DNA of 64,000 nt. It comes from Dimorphilus gyrociliatus. Lineage: Eukaryota > Annelida > Polychaeta > Dinophilidae. How positions within the stretch are numbered: position 1 is the first letter of the stretch; each line of letters opens with the position of its first letter. A model generated the notes under the pieces. The model made no database searches. It was given only the letters and a program-made list of their open reading frames with translations, and was not told the DNA's origin. The DNA is taken from the NCBI GenBank assembly GCA_904063045.1, contig CAJFCJ010000014.1, positions 124,001 to 188,000 of the forward strand, read 5' to 3'. This document shows, piece after piece, positions 25,207-39,333 of the stretch. The position numbers were made by a program, and so were the translations under genes.

Positions 25207-27562
25207 GATTGATTTATTGTTTTCCAGTTGAGAAAATATTAGACAACTAATACAAGATAAATTATTGAATGATTACTTAAACGAGGCTTTGAAGAGACGA
25301 AAAACGATTAAAATATGAAGAGAGAGAGAGAGAGAGATGAGAAGTCAAAGTTGAACTTACGCCAAGACTCGAAAATTTTAAATAAGCCACATCTTTATAT
25401 ATATAGACGAACAATCATCTACTTTAGTAATACTTGTTATCTCTTTAAAAATCTTATCAACAAGAAATATTTGATATATAAAGTTGATTTTTCTTATAAT
25501 TGAATATTACGGAAAAAAACGTTTTGTTCAAGATATCATAAATCGCATATGAAATGTTTCTTATCTTAAAAAGTATCATCATAACTTTAGATAATAAACG
25601 GTTTTTAATTAAATCATTTTTTTTCATTCAACACAATCAGTTGATTTCTTTTCTTTCTTTCTCTCTCTCTCTCTTTCATTCAATTTTTTTTACATGAATT
25701 ATTTTAACATTTACTCAATTCATTCGTTCCATTCTCTCCCTTTCTTCATATCTCCCTCGTTTCTTTCCCCATCCCTGATCCCTACCATACTTACTTCGTC
25801 ATTGTTTTTTTTATTCCCCTTCTCTTCCTCGTATGATCAAATTCAACTAATTTAACTTTGTTATTCAAAGCTATATATATATATGTATATATATACATAT
25901 TCATATCTAATTACCATATGCAAATAAATGCTAATTAAATGAAAATTGACGGTGTGACAATTAAAACAAAAGCAAATAATCAACAAATAAATGAACGAAT
26001 AAACAAACTAGCAAACTAGAAAAAAGTTAATAGTTCCAAAAATATCCGAAGGGCAATGGGAAGAGAAACAAACACAAGACAAATAGAATGTTAATACCCA
26101 ATTTAACAACCTTACATGTGCATGATATATGCTGTTTATATTCTAATACGAATACTATTAGAGTTAAGTCGCAAACTAACTCATTCTATTAAACTCTGTA
26201 TTATATTCTTTCTCCTTTCTAGCATTTTTCCTTTTCCCTTCAGTCATTCGTTCGCTCTCTTTCTTTCTTTTAATATTTTTGCTTATTCTCACATTCCCTT
26301 CTCTCCCTGCGGCTGCTTCGCTGTACATGTCTGTTTTGTTTGTATTTATGTTTTATGTTCATTTCGTCTCTGTAGCAGAGGAGTTATCGAGAGAAATCTC
26401 TTTAATAAACACAACAACTAAAGCACTCGACTAATCTATGCAAATTGATTAAGAGAGAAACCTTTACCCTTTTAATTAGATCGTACTCGTTTACACTTTT
26501 TTCATTTAAAATGCGTATAAATTAAAATATCATCATTCTACGATTTTCTTTGTTTGGTTTATCATTGTGTTAGATAAAACAAAAGTAGTTTTATTCATCT
26601 ATGAAAGAAACGCAAAAAAATACTGAGAGTCTTTGTAATATGGTTCTTGAACTATAAGCCTAGGCTTGTAGTTAAATAAGATAAAGCGGGAGAACGTGCG
26701 AATGACGTTATTCGCTGTTTTTTCCCCCCTTTTTAATTCTAGGTAGCTAAGCAATTAAGATGACAAGTAAAAAAAGAAAAAGAAACGTTAATTATTATTC
26801 AAAGCACTAACTCAAAGCTAGTATTACGGTAGTTGAAAGAGAAAAAGAGAGAGAGAGAGAGAGAGAGACAAAGAGTGTGAGTGAGTGAAGGAGTAAGGTA
26901 GAGAAAAGCAAATGAGAATGTTATAGCTCAATCAAAACATTTCAATTCATTGACTTTTTAGCATTGATAATGAACTTTTAAGAAAACAACTTTATTCACT
27001 TTTCTTATCGATAAACAGTAATTTAGAGATAAAAGTATTTTCTTAATAATTCAACTATTAAAAAAATATATTTACAAAATTTATGCATAGTCACTTTTCA
27101 TTATAATATCATTTCATCCTTAAGAATTATACTATTGTTGTATTGGCTGTTTATCGCTTTGTATTTATATTTTCAACCTCTTTCCAATTCACTCTCTCTT
27201 TTTATCTTCTTGTTTTATCCTTCATTCGTTCATTCATTCTTCCCCTGCCCATCTCCTTACTAAAGCAACGCATGCATATTCTCCAACTCGATAGTCTCGA
27301 CTAGAATAATTTTCGTATTATACATGTCTTTCTTCCCTGTCATCCCTCTCCCCCTCCTGCCCCCTCCTCCTCCCCTTTCAAATTGAACAACTAACATGTG
27401 TTTCTTTGATAATTTATTGACTAAATACTAGAACATAAGAAAAATGACAAGAGTTGAGCAATTATTTAAGGAAAGAAGAAAAGAATTGAGTTTTATTCGT
27501 CTAGTGAGTTCTTCTATATCCTTCAACTGTTCCATGTTACAGTATTCGAAATAGTTGATAAT
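25207..27562. other. Intergenic between SLC5 paralogue 2 and regucalcin
   Basis: About 2.4 kb. GA tracts lie at about 25315–25336 and 26845–26868, CT-rich stretches near 25645–25680, and a TATATATATGTATATATATACATAT palindrome-like block near 25872–25900. The ORFs (for example 26116–26421) are hydrophobic low-complexity translations without homology that I can see. The first ~150 bases should contain the promoter of SLC5 paralogue 2. Confidence 0.55.
27492..27497 (-). promoter_or_regulatory. Probable polyadenylation signal of the regucalcin gene
   Basis: AATAAA on the minus strand lies about 65 bases past the regucalcin stop codon at 27563. Confidence 0.5.
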
Positions 27563-29162
27563 TTAACCGGGATAGGAGTTTTGCGGCATTCCCTTCGAAC
27601 CGGTATTGGTTATTCTAAACACTGAACCGGCTAACGGCTCTTTTTCCATATCTTTAGCAGTATAATTATGTCTAGCGCACGTAACGTATAATTCTGAATA
27701 GTCTTCGCCACCGAAACAGCACGATGTTATATGTTTAGCGGGAAGTTTTACCGACTGAACTATCTTTGCTATAAATAGAATAAGCGAAAAAAAATTAAAA
27801 ACACGTCAAACAAACGAATAGTAATTATAATCGAACGCTTTTAAAAATACTTTCAATTGACTCTTTCTCCTTCCCACAAGGTCAAATATAAATATATACA
27901 TATGTTAGTATATACTGTATATATATATATATATATATACGATTATAAAATAGGAATAGGAGGATAGAGCAACCGATGTACCATACAAAGAATTACGAAA
28001 AAAACAACTTATTGATACCTTTAATAGGATCAAATTGAATAACTTGGTAAGAACCATAGAAAGCAATCCATAAATATCCATTGCGGTCTATAGTCATACC
28101 ATCCGGACTTCCCATTGCATCATCAAATTTGATAACTGTACGCTGATTGGCTGTTTACGTTCCAAACAGAGCAAACAGAAAAAAAAATGAAAGAAAAGAA
28201 AGATAAATTTTGGAGAAATAAGTAAATTTAGTTATTATTTTTTTTTTTAAAAAAACAGAATTTCTAGATAAATCGTTCAAAATAGAGATTTCTTACATAT
28301 GTTGCCTGATTCTTTATCGTAATCGAAGGCGTATAATTCTTTAGGCGTAGAATCGATATAGAACATTGTCTTTAAATCGATTGTCCAGGCCAGTCCATTA
28401 GAAATTGATATTTTACCAATCTCCTTTCTCAACTTGCATTCTTTATCTAGTCTATATAAAGAGCCAAGGCCAGGTTCTACAGTGGCGGGTCCTGTCTCAA
28501 AACCCATTGTACCTAAACAGCAAAATATAACGTAAATTATAACAACTTTCTTAATTCTTTCTAATATACTGTACATCCAGATATTTACATTATATTCAAA
28601 TAGGCCTATTATACTTAAAGATAATATATTCATGTATATATTTAATATATAACAAACCAGCCCATAAATTGCCCAAAGGATCGCATTTGCCGTCGTTAAA
28701 CCTCGTCGAATATCCATCTTCAACCCGAACAATTTCCTCGCAATTTCCAGTTTGCCAGTCTAATTTTGAAATTGTTTGTCCCAGGCCTAGTAGATATTCG
28801 TCCGTATTTCCTTTCTTCGGTACAATAAAGCCGACAGTTTGTCCTATAGCATTTTATGAACAATTTATATATAGTGTATATATAGAGTATAACAAACTAC
28901 AGTATCTAATCATAGTCTCTATATAGCGTATAAACAAACTAGTAGTAATCAGATCATTGTAATAGAGTTATATAAAAAACAAAGTGCAGCTGTATTTACC
29001 GCAATTTCTCGTTTGAATTTCTCCAGTTTTCGAGTTCCATCTCATGCACGAATTATCGTAGATATCAACGTAGAGGAGAGACTCACTTTTCTCTTCCCAA
29101 TGAGGTCCTTCTCCAATCGATTTAGCCGCATTTGCAATTAAAACTTCCCATTTAGGCTCCAT
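27563..29162 (-). CDS. Regucalcin / SMP30 family (gluconolactonase-like), 300 aa
   Basis: Exons, 5' to 3': 29162–29000, 28843–28658, 28512–28297, 28150–28019, 27768–27563. All four introns are in phase 1; the product is 300 aa, matching animal regucalcins. The six-bladed propeller's four metal-binding positions are recognisable: Glu in IGEGPHW, Asn in RFNDGKCDP, Asn in ISNGLAW and Asp in GSPDGMTID. The following GYLWIAFYGS and the C-terminal SVFRITNTGSKGMPQ also fit. Family members are cytosolic, bind divalent metal and hydrolyse sugar lactones such as gluconolactone. In many animals they act in sugar-acid/ascorbate metabolism or calcium handling; which applies here is not visible. A TATACTGTATA motif sits in intron 4. 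Confidence 0.94.
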
Positions 29163-29818
29163 GACTGTTTGCAGAATACGAAAATACTCTTACATATAGG
29201 ATTAGTGAATATATGTATATGTATACTGTATATTCAGCTATAAAGCTATTTGAGCAACTTGAATAAGTAGATGGTGTTTTTTTTTGCAAACAGCAAACAG
29301 GAAAGAGATATTTAATATTGTTTATGGGAATTGGTAAGGCAGAGGAGAGGAGTCGAACGGGAAGTGGAGGAAGAACAAGAAGAAGAAGAAGAAGAGCCGG
29401 TTTGTCGCCTGGATGAAACTAATAATGAGAAAAAAATATTTACTCCCCCAAAAATACTTAAACAATAATAAAAAATTAAGGTCAAAAGGCCGAAAAACAG
29501 TATTAACAAATCACTTTTATCGCTATTCATCTAACAACATTTTCCTTGTTATATTCAACACTACTTAGTACATATTACATATATAGACGGCGTTACTGAC
29601 GGTTATTGATTTCTATTATAGGCTTGCAATACCAAGAAATTGCCAAAAGGAAAAATAAACTTTAATTTGAATGCGTCTCTCTTTAATAAGGGTAGAAATG
29701 GAGAATGGAAAAATGAGAAAGGAAAATTAGGCCTAGAAATTACTTCTTGGCTCGCCCGAATAGGATGTCTATAGAAGAGATGGAAGGAGGGGGGAGGGAA
29801 GGCATCATTCGACGAGTC

Positions 29819-29852
29819 AATGAATGAATGAATGAATAAATGAATGAATGAA
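29819..29852 (+). repeat. TGAA tetranucleotide microsatellite
   Basis: About eight TGAA units with one AATAAA-type interruption. Confidence 0.9.
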
Positions 29853-30676
29853 TCGACTGACTAATTGATAAAGATAGAAAAGATGAGCATAACGTTTTCA
29901 AATATAGAATAGTTGTTATGCGAATGTCAAGCAAGTTTGCCTCGAAAAAACAAATGACCGAGAATGTTGATTCGGAAGTGTTTGTTTCAAAAAGTGGGTT
30001 GTACGCAATAGTCTATTCCATGTCCTTCTAACGTCCTCCGAGTTAGAGGTTGAAAGAAGATTACTCTCCTATATTTGGCGTTTTCTCTTTACCAACATTT
30101 AGCATCGGTTCCCTTTTATTAATAACTAGTATTTAAATCTATTTCATTGATATAGCTGTTTGATATATTATATCTTCATAATACAAATATATATGTACAT
30201 ATTGTATATACAAAATAGAAAGAGAGAGAGAGAGAGAGAGAGAGAAGGGAGGGACACAACGTTTTATCTTTAGATGAGTAAACAAGTGAAAAAGTAAAAA
30301 AAAAAGCCTTTTCGTTGGAATTAGGCTATATAGCGAGATGTTTAAATTGGACAGGGAACAATTAAACAAGAGACTACAGTATTGATATATATAAAATATT
30401 CATATTTTTTCACCTGAAACGAGAGGAAACAAACCGTTAAAACGATGAAACAAATAAAAATTAACGGAAATACTCAAACAAGTTGGCTATGAAATAAGAT
30501 TGATTTTCGGCTAGGGTTTCTCCTCAAGCCTTTTATGTGCACTATCTCAGATTCTTCAGTCTTTGTTTGCTTCACTTTGTCCCTTTATAGACTGGGGTAA
30601 ACTTTGACTCTTTTGGGATGTCAATTATTAGTACTAACCGTTAGAATAATTGTAAATTTTCATTTTGAATTTTATC

Positions 30677-30677
30677 G

Positions 30678-30710
<33 letters not shown>

Positions 30711-30741
30711 CTTCTTCTTCTTCTTCTTCTTCTTCTTCTTG
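30677..30741 (+). repeat. Compound (CT)n–(CTT)n microsatellite
   Basis: A CT run (about 30677–30706) is followed directly by CTT units (about 30708–30741). Both apparent ORFs across it (poly-Ser on plus, poly-Arg on minus) are artefacts of the repeat. Confidence 0.9.
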
Positions 30742-32091
30742 TTCTTCCTCTTTCGCCGCTTCTTCGGCTATCCTTTCCTCTTCTTTCTTCTCCTTCTCCT
30801 CTTTCGTAAATCAAGTTACATTTCCATGCAAAACCCCACATAAGACAATAGCCCATGACTATAATTAAGAGGACGGCGACGCATAATTTCTATAGCCGTA
30901 ACCTTACGCGTAGGCATACTCAACCAGATAAAGTGATGGATAGTTGGACAGACGTACTGACTGGAAGACGAGTAAATGGACAGTGAGATAGGCAGAGATA
31001 GAAAAGAGCACAAAATAGATGAAGAAGATATATTGGATAAAGAGGAAAATGACGAAATATTCATGCGTTGGACTTGCGTAGAAGAGAGTGGGAAGGAACA
31101 TTCAAGGCGTGTGAGAAAAAGAAGAAGATCTACAAGAGCACACCCTACTGCTCAAAAGAAAAACCGCAAAATATTCAAGAAATGATGCATAAAGTTGAGT
31201 GATATTTCTCTTCTAAAAATCCACCATCGCTACCCCTGTTCTGCTTGAATGCTCGAATAACGCGCAATTAATTCACCCAGCCAGTCGTTCTACAACTCTG
31301 TTTCTCTATCTTTTCCTTGTTGGTCTCGTTATCTGTCTATCCGAGTTTCATTCCATCTCTTTCTATATTTGTTCTTTTGTCCTCTTCGACAGCGCCCTTA
31401 ATCTTACATAATACGTCTCTTATCCACCATTATTATTATTCGTAATTTGATGAATAAGAAAAGAGAGGATGAAGGTAAAAGAATGAGCCTGACAAAAGTT
31501 GAAGAGAAGAGAAAAGTATCGCTAGAATTAGGAAAAATTAAAGAGTAATGATGAAGAAATGAGAGTGAGAGAATAAGAAAAGGTGATGCTTTTGCAACAA
31601 AATAGTCAATTAAGTTGGCAGTGCATGTTTACATCGGTTAGGTTTTCTTTTTCTTTTCTTCTATTCTTGCCTTCAGGCTGTTCCCGCAAGTTTTCAAAGC
31701 AAAACTTTATGTATATAATACTTATGTACACAATATATGCTGAATACACGTTCTACATTCATTCCTTTAATAATAGCGCTATTCTTTTATTATGATAAAT
31801 TAATTAAAAGGCCCGGCAATGAAAAAAATGGTGAAACCCTAGTTCACTTTAGAAAGCAACATCGTCTCAATTCCCTTAATAACGTTTTCCTTTTTGATCT
31901 TTTAAAATTCAACCAATTAAGGCCTATTTCTGGAAGAAAAACGCAAAATTTTTACTCATTGAAAGATATTGTATAGTGAAATTTTCTCTTTCCTTTTTTC
32001 CCTTTATATTTCTTTTGCGTGAAAAAGAAAATTGACGGCAGGAAAAGAGAAAGAGAAAGTAAAAGAGAGGAGAAAAAGAGTTAGCAAGACT

Positions 32092-32160
32092 AAGTAAGTA
32101 AAATAAGTAAGTAAGTAAGTAAGTGAGTGAATGAATGAATGAATGAATGAGTAAGTGAGG
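32092..32160 (+). repeat. Compound tetranucleotide array TAAG–TGAG–TGAA
   Basis: Units drift in order from TAAG through TGAG to TGAA and back toward TAAG. The same order occurs at 60491–60538. Confidence 0.85.
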
Positions 32161-35084
32161 AAAGAGAGAGAGAGAGAGAGAGAAGGTTGAGATGGGGCAA
32201 AAAATATGAGTCGGGATTAGGAATAGTTTCTTCTAAAGTCTCTTTGAGGGAAGCCTTAATCGAAAAGGAATAAACGATAAAGAAAATATCATCGAGTCAA
32301 TTAGATAGTGTCATATTTTTTTATTATTCAATTTCTAATCACATCTACTTATAGTACTATAGTAAGGGAAAAAGGAAGGAAATTATGTAAGCTGATTGGC
32401 TGACTGTCAAGAGCTGATTTCATCCACTAAAGATCTTGAGAATAGGTGAATAATGAAGAGTCTACCCAATATAAACCGCGCTCGATTTAACATTTTATGC
32501 CCGAAGAAAAAGAGAAGAGTGGACAATCGGAGAAGAGATATATTCCATAACTATAATCTGAGAGACGCCACTTAATTAACGATTAAGGAGATTAAAGAAG
32601 ATTATAGTTGAAACTGCAAAATTGATAATATATATATACTGCATATATCTATATATATACAGTATATATATATAGAGTTGTATAGATAATTATAAATCAA
32701 ATATAGAATAAATAGTGTTTCGTACGTTATCTTTATAACTCTACCGCCGACTCTCCGTCCATATCGCATTGACAAACAACACGCCAAGCTATTTATCACG
32801 AAGAGGATGCAAAATTTGTTTGGCAAACCTACATTTTATAATAAATTAGAATTACTGAGGTTATTACGAATTTAGACGACTATCGAATTATTTCACATCC
32901 ACGAATAATTCCATAGAATTTACTAGTTTTTTCTCTCGATCCCTCTCTCTTCATTTTACTGTGGTCATATACATATTTATAGGCCTTTGGTCGGTTGTAA
33001 AATTTCTATGACTAGTCTCATTCTGTCATATTACTTTGCGTAACATTAGCAAAATTCTTAAATGAATTTTGACGTTTCTCCACTCTCTCTCTCTCTCTCT
33101 CTCTCTTTTAAGCCTCTGCGCTTCGTTCCCTTGCTTATTGTCTTTCCTTTCTATTGCGTGAGGAGTATTCACTTTTCTCTTGTATTGAGTTTATGTAAGA
33201 ATAGTGGTGATCTACTTTGAGAAAAAAAACTAGTAGAATAATTATCGGGCTATTTGATGAAGTCCAATAAAAACCCGGTATTTCTAGTAGGCCATATACT
33301 GTATAGAGTGTATAAGGAATAAATTCTCTCTCTCTCTCTAATCCACTTTAAATGGCTAATAAAATATTTGTAAATATCTTGTATTTACAATAAATAGACG
33401 ATTAATTGTCTAAATTCAATACTTACTCACTCTCATTATTGATTGAGAAATTGAGAAAAAGTAAGAGTCTTTAAAACTGTCCCTCCTACTGTCCTTCACA
33501 AAAATGCAAGGTTAAGGTCAATGGTATAAAAAGCTCAGAGTGGGTAAGGAGAGACACTACTATTATATTATTATTAATACAATCTATTTTTAGCATATTG
33601 AAAAAGACAAAGAGAGGGATAAAGAAAATTGAAGTAAATAGTAAATTTTTGTGGGTAGATGAGATGTTGTTCATTAGCCACTTGCTTCTTTATTTCTATC
33701 TAAACTGTCTCCTTTCAATTCTCACTTTATTTTTATTCCCACTTAGCGTTACTCTTCTTATAAACTTCCGTTTATACTATTGAAGAATTGCGCAAGCTGT
33801 GCCTTTGCATATTTAATCTAATTCTTCCACTTGATTCAAACTGTTGCCTCCGCAGCTTGCATTCACAAATAACTATTTCTTTTCAAATACTTTTTAATAT
33901 CATCTATTCATAAAACAACAAGAAATCCCAATGTATATTTTATTCATTTTTTATTTATTCTTTTCTTCTTCTTTTCTCTTTTTTCCTTTCTTTCCTTTCA
34001 TTTTAATAGGCCAAACTTCCGCTATTTAATCAATAATTAAACGATGAGCCAGCTTTGTCAGACTAGATGTAAAAGTATAATATAATCGTTTTAATGGTCT
34101 TGTTAAGGATTTTATCAATGAGCTAATTGAGCATAAAATATCAAAAAGGGATAAGAATACGAAGGGAAACACGACGTAAAAAGGTTCGGAAGAGGAGGAA
34201 ATGAACTAAAATTCAAAACAATGCTAGTGAGGAGAAATAGAAGATGGAGTAGCTGCGACAAGGAGGCAGGGAAAGGAGTTGAGTGGAAACAGTAACGTTT
34301 TAAAGGATAAACTTATATCACTAGATGGCTAGATAGATAGATAGATATAGAGATGGATAGAAAGAAAAGAGAAGAAAGGAAGAAAGAGAGAAAAGAACAA
34401 AGTTGAGCTAACATAGGAGCCTAGGGAGAGAGCAGAGGAAAAATGAATAGTAAGCGAAATAATTTACCTATTACCTTGCGTAAAGCCTCTGATTGGATGA
34501 ACGAATAAATAGGCGTTAGTGTTGTAACAGAGACTTTATTGAATACAAATAAAGAAAACCAGTTGGCGCTTCAGCTCGGCACTTTTAGTTTTTTCTCTGC
34601 CGCCGAACGGCTATCTTTATCTGGAGTGTATATTTCTCGGTCTTTATTTTATTTTAGTTTAATTTTATTTATTAATTATCGTATTCTTCTCCTTCTTCTT
34701 CTTCTACTGCTTCTTCTTCTTCTTCTTCTTCTCGCCATTGTCTTCGTGTAAGCTTATCTTCTAAAACACACGATAAAGTCAAAGCACTTAGTCTATATTC
34801 TTCTGCTTCTCCTTCGTCTTCTTCGTCTCCTCCTCTTCTCTCTTTACACTTCTCCTCAACAACAGCATTCTTGTTCTTTTTGTTCTGCTAGTTCTTCCTC
34901 TACTTCTCTTCCTTCTCCACTTCCTCGTTCTACTCCTCTCTAATCTTGGTTCTGTGAAAAAAACTTTGCTACCTCATTTCGAAGTTGTTTGAAGATATCT
35001 CTATAAAAATTCAACTATAATAATATACAACAAATATTACCATTGCTAATACTGTCAGAAATACTACTACTATTACAACAACAG

Positions 35085-35140
35085 CAACTACTACTACTAC
35101 TACTATTACTACTATTATTATTACTATTATTGCTATTTCT
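35085..35140 (+). repeat. CTA/TTA trinucleotide microsatellite
   Basis: Imperfect CTA units (about 35085–35110) pass into TTA/CTA mixtures. Its minus-strand translation is a spurious poly-Val/Ile ORF. Confidence 0.85.
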
Positions 35141-38100
35141 GCTACTGCAAAGGCTCTAGTTTCGACTATAAAAGTTGGTCTTTTTCTTAATTTCTCCCGC
35201 AATTCTACGACTAAAGGCACAAATTAAGAAAAGGTGGAAGAGAACTATACATATATAAACTCTCACTTCATCTGTACATTTGTTAAATTCTTCTGATTAT
35301 CTTCTCCTATTGTTTTTCTGTACCATCATCACCTTTATTTTCTTTCTTCCTTCTCCTCAAATCATCTTTTCCTGCAGCTCACTTCCTCGGATTCACCTCT
35401 CAGAGGAAAAATTTGTTTCAATTCTCCTGAATTAGATGATTTGGCAATTGACAATTGAAAGTTGAAAACGAAAAATAGTAGTTTCATCTCTATCAATCTC
35501 ATTCTTCTCTCACCGCTATTTGCCATACCTTTTTTCCTGAAGGTGAGTTGATATATATCTTAGAAACTATTACCTAGTTAAGTGTTTGAATGAGTTGGAG
35601 AGAAAGAGAGGGAGGGCGGAGGGAGAGGAAAAGAAAGAAAAGGAATAGAGAAGAGCGCAAACCTAAGACGAAACGGAGAACAAGCCAAGGTTTTTCAAAC
35701 AGTGAAAAAGAAAATGAAGAAAGTAGGTAAAGAAATAAATAGAAAGACGAATGAATATAAAAGATGGATAGACGGATAGATAGATAGATAGGTAGATATA
35801 TATGTAGATAGATAGAGTGATGGAAGAAAAGAGTAAAAAACGACAAGTAGAATGTAGCATGTTCTCTCTTCTAGGAAAAGAAGAGTCTATTTCTGGTAAA
35901 TCTCTAAGATGCATAGGGAAAATAGTATAAATTAGCTGAAATTGATAAGAAGTACACAAGTGCCGTACGTAATACGTTTTTCGCCCAGAGTACGAAAAAA
36001 ATTCCCTCACGATATTTCGTCATTAAATCTGACGCTTATCGATTTTTATGGACATATTGAATAAAGCTATAAAGTAATTTTTATATTTATCTATTTGGGA
36101 TGGCCTTCTGTCAACCAAAGTAACGCCGCTGGTAATTGTCACATAATATTTACCCTTCTAAAGGGAAGAGGAGATAGAGAAACGAAGAGGGTAAAAAGAG
36201 GAGATGAGACGAGGGGAGGGGAGGGCGGGCAATGAAGGTGAATGAATGGATAGATAATTTATTGAGGAGAGGGTGACAACCGTCAGGTAGACAACTGTTT
36301 GAAATATTAAGATCAAAACAACCGCCGCCTATTTTAACAGGCTTAATAAAGAACTTTGTTGGACATAAGAGAGAAAAAGAAAGAAAAAGTGGGGAGGGGG
36401 TGTAAGGTATGTGGGTGAATGACTGAATGAGTGAGTGAGTGGTGTGAATTTAGTATCTGACGATCCCCGGCCTCTCTTTGTATACTGTATATTTATGTAT
36501 AAATAGTGAAAACAGTATATGTCAGATATATAAGTTGCTTTCTCTTTGACATTTGACAAGGAAATCATGATGAAAACTAGAATATAAAACTTGATCGAAT
36601 GCTGTCCATTATCAGTCAGAACATTTTTACCATTTAATAACAAGAGGCCCAAAGGCATCGTCAATTTTAATCAAGGCAATTTTACCTCAAATCCTAAGAT
36701 TATCACACTTATATTCCTAGTATCATTCATTGTCTTCTTATCCTCCTTCTCCGCCTCCTCCTCCTCCCCCTCTTATCTACTCTCTTTAACGATATCTAAC
36801 GTTAAATTAGCGTTTAATAGACAACGAATAGACTGAAATTAATGCAAATAAGGGGAATAAAAAGAGATTTTTTTTTATATCAACCTAATCCGAAGTCAAA
36901 GCAATTGTATGTAATAATCCGATTGATAGGCCTAGACAGTCTTTATTCTCATTTACATAGTAGTTATAAAAAAATAGGAAGGAGTATATTCAAGAATTTT
37001 TTTGTTCTATATTTAGACTAAGTCTCTCAAATATTTGATAAAATCAACTAGAAAAATATACAAATAGACAAATATTGCCCTATGTTTTTAAAATGAATGG
37101 CTTCTTTTTCTTTTTTGTTCGAAACTAAAGACAGAGAGAGAGAGAGAAAGATGATAGTATATTATCGATCTTTATATCGAACATATTCCCTATTTCCAGT
37201 CATTTATTCACTCTTTCACTCATACTTATTCTTTTATTTACAACTTTTAATTCTCTTCCATTGTGACTGTCAATCTATCTTTCTTCTCCTTTTTGTCAGG
37301 GTTTCGTACTTGAACGGTTTGCGTTTGTAGCCGCTGTTTATATAATACTTTTATACTGTGTGTAAATAAGTTGAAAATTTCCCCTTCAACTATCTTATAG
37401 GCTTCCTATTATGATTATTTATAGCAATAATAATAATATGCAATTTTTTACTTAGGCCTAACGAAAGAAAGTGAAAGAATTAAGCATTAAACACTGAGTA
37501 ACAAGTCCCTCTTCTTAATAAATAAAAGTCAGGATCTCGTTTTATTCTAATAACGTGCCATTTAAAATTAAATTAAAGCAATCGGGCCTACTATCTGTTC
37601 AATATGAATTATAAGGGTAATAATAACGGTGATAATTGAAGATAAACAACGAGGGTATGTTAAAAACTTATTCGAATGAAATGAATGAGAGAGAAGGATA
37701 GAAAGAGAGGGAGAAAGAAAAAAATTTATTGAGAAAAGGTAAATGGTGTTTTCCTTTTAGATTATTTGAAACTGTTCAATAGATTATTTTTATTGAATAA
37801 TTAAGAAAGAACGATCGATAAGAGTCAAAAGGCAACGGGTCGAGGAAATCAATATCACTAAGAATTATGATGCATATGTGATGTTTTGCTATTTGATTTA
37901 AAAGACGTCTACTAAAACTACCTATAAAGTTTACATGCAGTATATACACTTGGTTTGCATATTCGTTTAATTTATCTGTTAAAAAGTGCATTAACTTGAT
38001 GAAGAGAGAGAGAGAGAGAGAGGCAGAGACAGAGAGTTAACGCGTATAAATTTGTTAATTAACTATTCATATTAAGTTGAATGTTCCGTACCAGTTATTT

Positions 38101-39333
38101 CTCAACATCTTTAATCCTTAAATTACTTTATTAAGGTAGAAAGGAGTTTAAAACGAGAGTTGAGGATATTTTTGTTTTATAGATTAATTCATCTTTTAAG
38201 GGGAACAAAGTCAAGTTATATTAAATTTAGTTAGTCTCTCTCTCTCTCTCTGTCTCGATTTATAAAATGATATAAAGAACTAATTAATTAATTAAATGTT
38301 AAAGGTTAAATCTTTGGGAGAAAAAGACTAATCATTTTAATAATGTTTTTATTCATTCAATTAAATAGAATCGTATTACCTTCCTTTATATACAATCACT
38401 AAACTGGTCAATTTGCATAGTCAACAAGAAAAAGTCACATTGTTAGACTTTTTTCTGTTTACCAAACCTGCCTATCAAAGCTTTGCCAAAGAAAAGTAAT
38501 TCGAGAAAGACTTTTCCTCTGTCAGATAGGATAGTCTACCGCCCCACCTCTCTCTCTCTCGTCCTTTCCTTCTTGTCGATCTCTCATTACCTGTTCTTAT
38601 TCCTATCCCATCACCACTTCTATACGGCGCTGCATTTGCTAGAATTTTTTACTTTTATTCGACTAGTTCTACGCTTTTCTCTTCTTCTGCTTCTTCTTGT
38701 ATCAACTCATCTACTTTTTTTATTAGCCGGTAATCGTTTAATCATTAATTATTAGTACTAGTATTTACAGCTAATTAGGATTATCCTGCACAAAGAAAAC
38801 ATAAAGAAGCCCTTTTCAATGACATTTCGGTTTATAACCATCCGTTTTAGAGTATATTTAGATAAAAGGGGAGCACAGGATTACAACATACATAGATACA
38901 ATGTGTATATACAGTATATATATTATACAGGCTTCATAACAAAAACAAAACTATCCAACCTATTCCCTCAATGAATGAATTAGTTGAATAAGATTGAATG
39001 GATGAATGAGTTTATTGTTTTTTAAGAAAAGAAAAAGCTTTGAAACAATTCTTTTTTCAGGAATGAAAAATTGATTATATCCCAAGGAAAGAGAAGAAGA
39101 AATAAAGAGGTTCTTTCCTTTACTTACAAAATATAGAGGAAATTTGGAGAAGAGACAGGAAGGATACAAGAAAAAGAGAGAGAAATACAGAAAAAGGATA
39201 AATAGATAGACAGAGACATAAAAAGAGAGAGAGAGAGAGAGGGAGAGAGATAGAGGGTTATTGGAAAGAAAAGGTAATACAAATATTAAGGGAAAAAGTA
39301 GAAATACATTGAAAAGCAAAAAGAGCAAAAATA

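Larger units (their letters stand above)
29163..39333. other. Gene-poor region, about 10 kb, microsatellite-dense
   Basis: I find no supportable gene on either strand. It holds TGAA (29819–29852), GA (30219–30245), CT followed by CTT (30677–30741), a compound TAAG–TGAG–TGAA array (32092–32160), TA/TATACAGTATA blocks (32631–32675), CTT (34690–34735), CTA/TTA (35085–35140), GATA (35769–35800) and GA (39218–39250). TATACTGTATA motifs occur near 29222, 33295, 36481 and 38911. ORFs here are poly-Ser/Leu, poly-Val or poly-Arg repeat translations. Distal regulatory DNA or a non-coding RNA cannot be excluded. Confidence 0.5.

Noticed and set aside
30641-30868. Poly-Arg (minus) and poly-Ser (plus) ORFs
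   Set aside because: Both are the CT/CTT microsatellite read in different frames.
31737-31976. Plus-strand ORF with a moderately coding-like C-terminal stretch (VHFRKQHRLNSLNNVF)
   Set aside because: It is short and isolated, with no convincing donor or acceptor and no family resemblance; chance seems more likely.
35011-35220. Minus-strand ORF with a long Val/Ile run resembling a membrane helix
   Set aside because: The run is the translation of the CTA/TTA microsatellite.
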